Shown here: positions 1 to 5,159 of the stretch, piece after piece | How positions within the stretch are numbered: the stretch's first letter is position 1 | Layout: every line of letters starts with the position of its first letter | From: Acholeplasmataceae bacterium | Lineage (GTDB): Bacteria; Bacillota; Negativicutes; Acidaminococcales; Acidaminococcaceae | Length of the DNA: 5,159 bases | NCBI GenBank assembly: GCA_012719555.1 | Contig: JAAYAE010000296.1 | Span: 1 to 5,159 of the forward strand | Direction of reading: 5' to 3' | The notes under the pieces: generated by a model | What the model saw: only the letters and a program-made list of their open reading frames with translations | Told to the model about the DNA's origin: nothing | Databases searched by the model: none | Made by a program: the position numbers and the translations under genes

Positions 1-1269
1 GTAGTATACATCTCTTTCATGTAACCAGAGTTTTTTGTTTTCAAAAACAATAGTGAATTTACCATAACCGTGATTCTCATACGTTCCCGCATAATCAACC
101 AGTTCGTGAGATGGTTTAGTATCCGGTACTGCCTTTTTTGGCATAAAGTTAAATTCCAAATGATGATACATTTCTTCCGGAGCATGATTAAGTTTTTCTG
201 TATAAAGTCCAACCCAATCCTTCGGTTTTCTCCCTAAAAAGTAATCTAACAATAAGCCTTGAATAGTAAAAATAAAGGGATTATCAGGTGCATGGAAATT
301 TTGCATAAATACAGCTCCACAATTTTTCTCCGGCAAATAAAATTGAAATGCGCTGTAACCTTCGATTTTACCTGTGTGTTGCTGTACTATGTGCCCGTGG
401 TAATCCATAACACGCCAGCCAAGGCCATAACCTAAGGAATGTCCGCCTTTTATATGCGGATAATCCATTGCAATCTGTGGTGTATGCATATCCAAAAAGT
501 TTTCAGTGGAAAGCATATTTTCCCTTCCACAAGTGCCCCAATTAATATGCAGCTCTAACCATTTTGACAAATCCTTAACTGTACTCATTACAGACCCACA
601 GGGTCCGGCCATGTCAATATTCCAACGTTTAAGGGCGTGCAGGCCATTATCCCATCCATAGGGTATAGCGCAATTTCCCTGCCTTAGTGCATCATCCATA
701 AGACAGAAAGTACTTTTCATTTTCAATGGTTCGAAAATTTCTTCATTCATAATAGTTTCCCATTTTTTCCCTGATACCGCTTCCAGAATACCGCCTATAG
801 CCACATACATAACATTACTGTACTGGGCAAGAACGCGAAATTGTGCATTCGGTTCCATATTGCGAATACGATGAAGAAATTCAATGCGCGTAATAGTATT
901 ATCAGGCCATGTTCCATCATGCCCACCGAGACCTGTTCTATGACAAAGCATATCTCTTACAGTGACACTTTTGGACGCCTCGTCATCCCAAAGACTAAAA
1001 TCGTTAATATATGCGGCAACAGGCATATCAATATCAAGCAGTTTCTTTTCCGCAAGACGAAGAGCCGCAAAAGCCGTCATTGACTTAGTGCATGATCCTA
1101 TGCCACTTATCGTATCAGTAGTAAAAGGTTCTTTCTTATCAATATCACTATATCCAAATTGTAGCGAAGATACCCTTCCATGATCAATTATGGAAATGGC
1201 ACAACCCGGTATACCAAAATATGTCATTTCCTTTTGTAGAGCATCTTCAAGAAATTTAAAATCAGACAT
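1..1269 (-). CDS. Beta-lactamase-family serine hydrolase (class C/PBP-like), C-terminus cut off by window edge
   Basis: I translated this frame directly from the minus strand: it is open for 423 codons from the ATG at 1269 to the left edge, with no stop reached. The serine beta-lactamase/D-aminopeptidase fold is shown by the nucleophile motif SCTK at residues 59-62 (Ser59, Lys62), a CHRTGL segment at 109-114 matching the family's LLxHxSGL region, the second motif YSN at 150-152, and the third motif HTG at 298-300 followed by GYSAF. From about residue 385, LVDYAGTYENHGYGKF resembles the start of the DUF3471-type C-terminal domain, so perhaps 50-100 residues are missing. There is no signal peptide or membrane segment and there are eight cysteines, which suggests a cytoplasmic enzyme. 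Relatives hydrolyse D-amino-acid peptides, esters or beta-lactams; the substrate cannot be told from sequence. Lying 66 bp after a dipeptide-type importer, it could process imported peptides (inference). The ATG is supported by AGAAGGG six bases upstream. Confidence 0.9.
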   Translation of the reverse strand, partial: MSDFKFLEDALQKEMTYFGIPGCAISIIDHGRVSSLQFGYSDIDKKEPFTTDTISGIGSCTKSMTAFAALRLAEKKLLDIDMPVAAYINDFSLWDDEASKSVTVRDMLCHRTGLGGHDGTWPDNTITRIEFLHRIRNMEPNAQFRVLAQYSNVMYVAIGGILEAVSGKKWETIMNEEIFEPLKMKSTFCLMDDALRQGNCAIPYGWDNGLHALKRWNIDMAGPCGSVMSTVKDLSKWLELHINWGTCGRENMLSTENFLDMHTPQIAMDYPHIKGGHSLGYGLGWRVMDYHGHIVQQHTGKIEGYSAFQFYLPEKNCGAVFMQNFHAPDNPFIFTIQGLLLDYFLGRKPKDWVGLYTEKLNHAPEEMYHHLEFNFMPKKAVPDTKPSHELVDYAGTYENHGYGKFTIVFENKKLWLHERDVYY

Positions 1270-1275
1270 TACTTT

Positions 1276-1282
1276 CCCTTCT
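1276..1282 (-). promoter_or_regulatory. Ribosome binding site of the serine hydrolase
   Basis: On the minus strand AGAAGGG lies 6 bases before the ATG at 1269. It is purine-rich but weaker than the GGAGG sites of the transporter genes. It lies just after the inverted repeat, so the start is outside any hairpin formed there. Confidence 0.6.
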
Positions 1283-1291
1283 TTTCCGACA

Positions 1292-1325
1292 AAAAGATTA
1301 GATTAATTTGCTAATCTAATCTTTT
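1292..1325. repeat. Perfect 14-bp inverted repeat with 6-base loop: hairpin, terminator/attenuator or operator
   Basis: The arms AAAAGATTAGATTA (1292-1305) and TAATCTAATCTTTT (1312-1325) are exact reverse complements around the loop at 1306-1311. Each arm also contains a tandem pentamer (GATTA twice, TAATC twice). It sits 10 bases past the dppF stop and 22 bases before the hydrolase start. Read on the minus strand it ends in a run of five T, so it could be a weak intrinsic terminator or attenuator reducing read-through from the transporter operon. The stem has only two G-C pairs per arm, which argues against a strong terminator. The exact symmetry equally fits a dimeric repressor operator. 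The sequence cannot decide between these. Confidence 0.6.
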
Positions 1326-1351
1326 ATAATATATGTCAACCTTTCCAGCAA
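1323..1351 (-). promoter_or_regulatory. Possible sigma-70-type promoter for the serine hydrolase (weak)
   Basis: On the minus strand TTGCTG (1351-1346) and TATAAA (1328-1323) are separated by 17 bases; the -10 matches TATAAT at five of six positions, the -35 only at three. A competing arrangement uses a perfect TTGACA (1339-1334) that overlaps the dppF stop codon, but the best -10 near it is TAGATT at 15 bases (four matches) or GATTAG at 17 (three matches). Either would start transcription within or just after the inverted repeat. In AT-rich DNA such matches arise by chance, so this is only a candidate. Confidence 0.25.
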
Positions 1352-2286
1352 GCCACAAGGTGAGAAGCCTCTTTAGCTAAAAATTCAGGTTGCTGCTCTA
1401 AACATCTTTTCTCCGCAAAAGGACATCGATAGTAATAACTGCAGCCATCAACAATGTCGCCGTCATTTACAGATCCATCTTCCGTATCCGGCTGATGAAA
1501 AGGTTTACCCACAATAGGTACTGCTTCAAGCAGTTTCTTTGTATATGGATGAGCAGGTGACATTAGTATGTTTTTAGACGGTCCTATTTCCATTACTTTA
1601 CCCCGATACATAACAGCAGTTCGATTGGAAATGTATTTTACAACGGCTAAATTATGGGAAATAAAAAGATAAGTAAGATTCATCTGTTTTTGCAAACTGG
1701 TAAGTATATTCAAAACTTGTGCCTGCACAGATACGTCCAAAGCTGATGTCGGTTCATCCAAGAGCAAAATGTCAGGCTCTGTGGTAAGCGCTCTGGCAAT
1801 TGACAGCCTCTGACGCTGCCCTCCTGAAAATTCATGTGGGTAACGAGATAAGTTACTTGAACGCATACCAACAAGCTCCAATAATTCAACTGCCTTATCA
1901 CGCATTTGTTTAGTAGTTTTTACTCCCTCAACACACATAGGTTCAGTTAATATTTCTTCAACAGTCATCCTTGGCGAAAGTGAAGAATAAGGATCCTGAA
2001 ACACTATCTGTATACGACTACGTAACTTGCGCAGCGCCTTTTCCTTTATATGTGATATATCTTGCCCATCTAGAATGATTGACCCCTCTGTTGGTTCATC
2101 CAAACGAATAATAAGATTAGCCAAGGTACTTTTACCACATCCGGATTCACCCACAATTCCTAAGGATTCCCCTTTGGCAATAGAGAGTGAAATTCCTTTT
2201 AGTGCTTGTACTTCCGTAGTAGAGCCAAAAAAATTTTTAATTTTAAAAGTCTTTTTCAGGTCCCTAATTTCTAGTAATGGTTCCAT
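1336..2286 (-). CDS. dppF: Peptide ABC transporter ATP-binding protein, DppF/OppF type
   Basis: This is one of the two ATPases that drive a Dpp/Opp-family importer at the inner face of the membrane. From the ATG at 2286 it is 316 residues, near the family's usual 310-335. All nucleotide-binding motifs are intact: Walker A GESGCGKS 46-53, Q-loop Gln97 in FQDPYSSLSP, signature SGGQ 154-157, Walker B ILLLDEP 173-179 with catalytic Glu178, D-loop SALD 181-184, and H-loop His211. The C-terminal oligopeptide-transporter region begins at HPYTKKLL (246-253) and carries four cysteines (282, 288, 295, 313). Start choice: ATG 2286 shares one base with the dppD stop (TGATG); an in-frame TTG just before it (2289) would add one residue and sits closer to the Shine-Dalgarno site. 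DppF rather than DppD is assigned from the SSLSPRMTV and SGGQRQR forms and from gene order. The exact substrate (di-/oligopeptide, less likely nickel or glutathione) is not certain. Confidence 0.93.
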   Translation of the reverse strand: MEPLLEIRDLKKTFKIKNFFGSTTEVQALKGISLSIAKGESLGIVGESGCGKSTLANLIIRLDEPTEGSIILDGQDISHIKEKALRKLRSRIQIVFQDPYSSLSPRMTVEEILTEPMCVEGVKTTKQMRDKAVELLELVGMRSSNLSRYPHEFSGGQRQRLSIARALTTEPDILLLDEPTSALDVSVQAQVLNILTSLQKQMNLTYLFISHNLAVVKYISNRTAVMYRGKVMEIGPSKNILMSPAHPYTKKLLEAVPIVGKPFHQPDTEDGSVNDGDIVDGCSYYYRCPFAEKRCLEQQPEFLAKEASHLVACWKG

Positions 2287-3272
2287 CAATTCTCTACCTC
2301 CTTTTGCAAATGACAGTGTAGAGAATATCCATCTGCAAAAATTTGTAGTGGTGGTACTTTCTTATGGCAAATATCCATAGCATAAGAGCAACGAGGGGCA
2401 AATCTACAGCCTGTAATAACCTCTAAAGGATCAGGCACCATGCCCGGTATTGCAGACAAGGTATCATTACCATCTTCCCTAGGTGTAAAGCTAGGAACAG
2501 ATGCTAACAGGGCTTTTGTATACGGGTGCTGTGGGTGAGCAAGCACATCTGCTGCCCTGCCAACTTCTACAATCTGTCCCGAATACATAACGGCAATAGT
2601 ATCACATAACTGGGAAACCACTCCCAGATCATGGGAAATAAAAATAACGCCGGTACCAGTAGCCTTACAAGCTTCCTTAATAAGAAATATAATCTGAGCT
2701 TGAATAGTAACATCAAGGGCCGTGGTTGGTTCATCAGCAATCAAAAGCTTTGGTGAGCAAGATAATGCTATGGCAATCATTACACGTTGCCGCATACCGC
2801 CTGATAGCTCATAAGGATAACAGCTAAGTACCCTATTAGGATTCCTGATATGTACCTTTTCCAACATTTCTTCTGCTTGTTTTTCTGCTTCCTTTGAGCT
2901 CTTCTTCTGATGAGTCATTATTACATCTTTCATCTGGCGTCCAATAGTAAAAACCGGATTAAGACATGTCATCGGCTCCTGAAAAATCATAGCTATTTCT
3001 TTCCCTCTAAATTTTGTCATTTCTTTTTCAGTTTTTTCCGTTAAATCCTCACCGCAAAAACTTATAGATCCATCAACAATAGATTTTCTTCCTCCAGGAA
3101 GCAACTGATTTATAGCAAAAGCAGTCATAGATTTTCCACTTCCTGACTCTCCAACAATTCCCAAAATATGCCCTTGTTCAACTTCCAAGGAAATATTATG
3201 AAGAATTGGTACTATTCCCCGTTTTCCTGAAAGAGATACAGAGAGATTTTTAATACTTAAAATATTTTCCAT
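2286..3272 (-). CDS. dppD: Peptide ABC transporter ATP-binding protein, DppD/OppD type
   Basis: This is the partner ATPase to DppF, forming the nucleotide-binding pair of the importer. It is 328 residues, close to the roughly 327 of E. coli DppD. Visible motifs are Walker A GESGSGKS 41-48, Q-loop Gln98 in FQEPMTCLNP (a typical DppD/OppD form), signature LSGGMRQR 156-163, Walker B LLIADEP 176-182 with Glu181, D-loop TALD 184-187, and His214 in the switch. The C-terminal extension has HPYTKALLASVP (249-260), IPGMVP (275-280) and a cysteine set C289, C295, C302, C320 in the GCRFAPRC context. The start is ATG 3272, preceded by AGGAGG; only 9 bases separate it from the dppC stop. Its stop TGA at 2288-2286 overlaps the dppF start, pointing to translational coupling and equal production of the two ATPases. 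The family is clear; the substrate is inferred. Confidence 0.94.
   Translation of the reverse strand: MENILSIKNLSVSLSGKRGIVPILHNISLEVEQGHILGIVGESGSGKSMTAFAINQLLPGGRKSIVDGSISFCGEDLTEKTEKEMTKFRGKEIAMIFQEPMTCLNPVFTIGRQMKDVIMTHQKKSSKEAEKQAEEMLEKVHIRNPNRVLSCYPYELSGGMRQRVMIAIALSCSPKLLIADEPTTALDVTIQAQIIFLIKEACKATGTGVIFISHDLGVVSQLCDTIAVMYSGQIVEVGRAADVLAHPQHPYTKALLASVPSFTPREDGNDTLSAIPGMVPDPLEVITGCRFAPRCSYAMDICHKKVPPLQIFADGYSLHCHLQKEVEN
2297..2302 (-). promoter_or_regulatory. Shine-Dalgarno site of dppF, compatible with TTG or ATG start
   Basis: AGGAGG lies on the minus strand inside the end of dppD. It is 7 bases before TTG 2289 and 10 bases before ATG 2286. Codon strength favours ATG and spacing slightly favours TTG, so either may be used; the protein differs by one residue. 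Confidence 0.75.
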
Positions 3273-3276
3273 AAGT

Positions 3277-3282
3277 CCTCCT
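3277..3282 (-). promoter_or_regulatory. Shine-Dalgarno site of dppD overlapping dppC stop
   Basis: AGGAGG on the minus strand lies 4 bases before ATG 3272, and its first base belongs to the TAA stop of dppC (3284-3282). A ribosome ending dppC therefore stops on the dppD initiation region, consistent with coupled translation. Confidence 0.75.
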
Positions 3283-4124
3283 TAGTCTTTTGAACGAGGG
3301 TCAAGAATATCACGAATACCATCACCCAACAAATTAAATCCCATAACGGTAATAAGTATAAATAGTCCGGGAAAAGCAGCATACCACCATTGATCAATAG
3401 CATAAATGCGAGCAGTAGCAATCATTGCGCCCCACTCAGGTGTAGGTGGTTGTGCCCCCAATCCTATAAAGCTCATAGAAGATGCAATGAGAATAGCGTC
3501 GCCGATTCCTAATGTCATTTGCACAAGAAGTGGCGTTAAACAATTGGGGATTATATGACGTAAAACAATTTTCGCCGGGCTTTCCCCAAAAGTTCTCGCA
3601 GCCCTAACATATTGCATCTCTTTAAGAGCTAACACCTGTCCGCGCATGAGCCGTACATAAAGAGGTATTCGCACAATACATACCGCCAGCATAGTATTAA
3701 ATAAACCCGGCCCCATTGCTGCAGTTAAAGCTAGTGCCAATACCATAGAAGGAAACGAAAGTACCATATCGGTTGCGGCCATAATAATGCGGTCAATTTT
3801 ACCTCCTGCATATCCCGAGATGCTACCAAAAAAACACCCAATTCCTGCTGCTATAACAACAATAGAAAGACCAACGGTAATAGAAATACGAGCCCCATAA
3901 ATAACACGGGTAAACACATCGCTACCCATTTCGTCCGTGCCAAAAAAGTGTGCTAAACTAGGCGCTTGTAATCTAGCCGGAATATTCATTAAATTAGGGT
4001 CATACGGGCAGATTAATGGTGCTGCAACACCTATGAAAATAATGAAAACAACCATAATCGTACCAATCAAAGTCAAAGTATTTTGTTCTAAAATTCCGAT
4101 AATTTTTTTAGGAGAAATGATCAC
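3282..4124 (-). CDS. dppC: Peptide ABC transporter permease, DppC/OppC type
   Basis: This is the second membrane-spanning subunit of the importer, pairing with DppB to form the channel. It is 280 residues, slightly short against about 300 for E. coli DppC, with the difference in the variable N-terminus. The first membrane helix is about 17-39, followed by PYDPN (40-44), then the family hallmark FGTDEMGSDVFTRVIYGAR (61-79). Further hydrophobic segments lie at about 83-103, 116-136, 141-158, 199-222 and 249-268. The cytoplasmic coupling loop (EAA-type) runs from Tyr172 through ARTFGES to IIPN (191-194), where the ATPases dock. The C-terminus has SFIGLG, PPTPEWG and NLLGDGIRD, as usual for DppC. 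The start is a GTG at 4124, fixed by an in-frame stop five codons upstream (4139-4137), by GGAGGTG 5 bases before it, and by the 4-base GTGA overlap with the dppB stop. Confidence 0.93.
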   Translation of the reverse strand: MIISPKKIIGILEQNTLTLIGTIMVVFIIFIGVAAPLICPYDPNLMNIPARLQAPSLAHFFGTDEMGSDVFTRVIYGARISITVGLSIVVIAAGIGCFFGSISGYAGGKIDRIIMAATDMVLSFPSMVLALALTAAMGPGLFNTMLAVCIVRIPLYVRLMRGQVLALKEMQYVRAARTFGESPAKIVLRHIIPNCLTPLLVQMTLGIGDAILIASSMSFIGLGAQPPTPEWGAMIATARIYAIDQWWYAAFPGLFILITVMGFNLLGDGIRDILDPRSKD

Positions 4125-5140
4125 TTTTCCACCTCCCTAATTTGAGGGTTGAGGAAACTATATAAAACATCAACTGCCATATTAATCAAAACATAGCTAA
4201 GAGAAACAACCAAAGTAAAGCCCATAATAGCGGGGAAATCCAAAAAGGCAATAGAATCCCTGACATATTTCCCCATACCTGGCCAGGCAAAAATTGTTTC
4301 CGTTATAATAGCTCCACCAAGCAATTCCCCTACCGTAAGCCCAGTTACCGTAATTGTAGGGAGCAAGGCATTTTTTAAAGCATATTTATAAATAATAGTC
4401 TTTTGCGAAATGCCGCAGGATTTTGCCGTGCGTATGTAGTCTTGCTCTAAAACATCAATCATACTAGAACGGACCTGACGAGCAACAATGGCTAATTGCA
4501 CGTAGGCAAGACAAACAGCCGGTAAAATAATATGGTGGATCGCAGAAATAACAACAGCAAAATTCCCTGCAATCAGACCATCAAAAATATATAGTCCTGT
4601 AACTTCATGTGGTGGAGAAAGAAAAGTATCAATTCTGCCCGATGCCGGAAAAATAGGTATTACTTTGTAAAAAACAATTAAGGCTATAACACCACTCCAA
4701 AAAAGTGGCGTAGATACTCCAATCAGAGAAAAAACTCTGCTGGCATGATCTATCCACTTATTTCTATTTACGGCTGCCGCTACCCCTAGAATAATACCAA
4801 ATACAATAGCCATAATCATAGAAACCATAGTAAGCTCAAGGGTTGCCGGAAAACATTTGGCTAGTTCTGATGCTACAGGACGCTGAGTACGAATTGAAGT
4901 TCCTAAATCACCATGTACTAAGTCAACTATATATTTTTCATATTGCACAATTATCGGTTTATTTAATCCCAATTGTGCACGTGTAGCTTCTAACGCTTCC
5001 TGGGAAGCATGGGGACCAACGAGCATACGTGCTGGGTCGCCCGGAATAACATGAGAAATAAAGAACGTAAAAACCGACACGCCTAAAAACACAATAAATA
5101 AATGCAGCATATTTCTCATTACAAACCTTAAAGAGAACAT
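4121..5140 (-). CDS. dppB: Peptide ABC transporter permease, DppB/OppB type
   Basis: This is the first membrane subunit of the importer and the first complete gene of the operon in view. From ATG 5140 it has 339 residues, the length I recall for E. coli DppB. Family marks are an N-terminal helix (about 12-30), PGDPAR (33-38), the ALEATRAQLGL stretch, GDLGTS (77-82), FPASGRID (164-171) and the cytoplasmic coupling loop DYIRTAKSCGIS (234-245) ending in KNALLP (256-261). ETIFAWPGMGKYV (281-293) and a last helix before NPQIR follow. Hydrophobic segments at about 101-124, 136-158, 198-218, 262-282 and 304-330 give six spans. The FPASGRID plus VTGLYIFDGLIAG region resembles dipeptide/glutathione permeases more than OppB, which is why I name it Dpp, though substrate remains inferred. 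A GTG at 5158 in frame is rejected because the Shine-Dalgarno sequence lies between it and ATG 5140. Confidence 0.93.
   Translation of the reverse strand: MFSLRFVMRNMLHLFIVFLGVSVFTFFISHVIPGDPARMLVGPHASQEALEATRAQLGLNKPIIVQYEKYIVDLVHGDLGTSIRTQRPVASELAKCFPATLELTMVSMIMAIVFGIILGVAAAVNRNKWIDHASRVFSLIGVSTPLFWSGVIALIVFYKVIPIFPASGRIDTFLSPPHEVTGLYIFDGLIAGNFAVVISAIHHIILPAVCLAYVQLAIVARQVRSSMIDVLEQDYIRTAKSCGISQKTIIYKYALKNALLPTITVTGLTVGELLGGAIITETIFAWPGMGKYVRDSIAFLDFPAIMGFTLVVSLSYVLINMAVDVLYSFLNPQIREVEK
4130..4136 (-). promoter_or_regulatory. Shine-Dalgarno site supporting the GTG start of dppC
   Basis: GGAGGTG on the minus strand lies 5 bases before the GTG at 4124 and within the last codons of dppB. The strong site supports use of the non-ATG start. 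Confidence 0.75.
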
Positions 5141-5144
5141 AGAA

Positions 5145-5150
5145 CCTCCT
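5145..5150 (-). promoter_or_regulatory. Shine-Dalgarno site deciding the dppB start
   Basis: AGGAGG lies 4 bases before ATG 5140 on the minus strand. It shows that initiation is at 5140 and not at the in-frame GTG at 5158. Only 19 bases of DNA lie upstream of this ATG in the window, so the operon promoter and any preceding gene are not visible. Confidence 0.8.
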
Positions 5151-5159
5151 ATACGCACA

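Noticed and set aside
841..1183. Two short plus-strand open frames (841-1083 and 962-1183)
   Set aside because: They are antisense to the conserved part of the serine hydrolase, including its SxxK region, and show no recognisable domain.
1710..1901. Minus-strand open frame of 63 codons inside dppF
   Set aside because: It is an alternative frame within the signature/Walker B region of dppF, which is a clear conserved gene in another frame.
2027..2380. Plus-strand open frame of 117 codons
   Set aside because: It is antisense to the Walker A region of dppF and the dppD/dppF junction; its residues mirror those motifs and it resembles no known family.
3937..4140. Plus-strand open frame of 67 codons
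   Set aside because: It is antisense to the N-terminus of dppC, with no family resemblance; explained by the gene on the other strand.
1336..5140. Nickel (NikBCDE) or glutathione (GsiCD) transporter as the identity
   Set aside because: These share the same family and cannot be fully excluded, but there are two separate full-length ATPases (Gsi has one fused GsiA), and protein lengths and the FPASGRID region fit Dpp best.
5138..5158. In-frame GTG at 5158 as a longer dppB start
   Set aside because: The added codons contain the AGGAGG ribosome binding site itself, and DppB proteins normally begin close to the first membrane helix, as they do from ATG 5140.
1..5159. CRISPR array, tRNA/rRNA, insertion sequence, phage gene or a new defence system
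   Set aside because: No spaced direct repeats, RNA gene signatures, transposase or flanking terminal repeats were seen; the window is filled by five ordinary minus-strand genes.

Overview
The window looks like chromosomal DNA from a low-GC Gram-positive bacterium (Firmicutes, probably a clostridial or Negativicutes-type anaerobe). I base this on modest GC (about 40% by eye), a strong GGAGG-type Shine-Dalgarno site before every gene, tightly overlapping genes, and protein style. The genus cannot be fixed from this sequence. All five real genes lie on the minus strand, so transcription runs from the right edge (5159) to the left edge (1).

Layout in transcription order: dppB-type permease (5140-4121), dppC-type permease (4124-3282), dppD-type ATPase (3272-2286), dppF-type ATPase (2286-1336), a 66-bp gap holding a perfect 14-bp inverted repeat and possible promoter elements, then a penicillin-binding-protein/class C beta-lactamase-like serine hydrolase. 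That last gene starts at 1269 and runs off the left edge still open. The first four genes overlap or are 9 bp apart, so they almost certainly form one transcript.

Together the first four genes encode the membrane and motor parts of a peptide/opine/nickel (PepT, Dpp/Opp) family ABC importer: two membrane subunits forming the channel and two ATPases. No extracytoplasmic substrate-binding protein is in the window; it may lie upstream of dppB or elsewhere. The serine hydrolase has SxxK, YxN and HTG active-site motifs, no signal peptide and eight cysteines. It is therefore probably cytoplasmic and could hydrolyse what the transporter imports, such as a D-amino-acid or otherwise modified peptide. 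That link is inferred from gene order only.

I found no RNA gene, CRISPR array, insertion sequence, prophage element or clearly new system. The most open question is the gap at 1270-1335, where a symmetrical element sits between the transporter operon and the hydrolase and could act as a terminator/attenuator or an operator. No gene-free stretch exceeds 300 bases.
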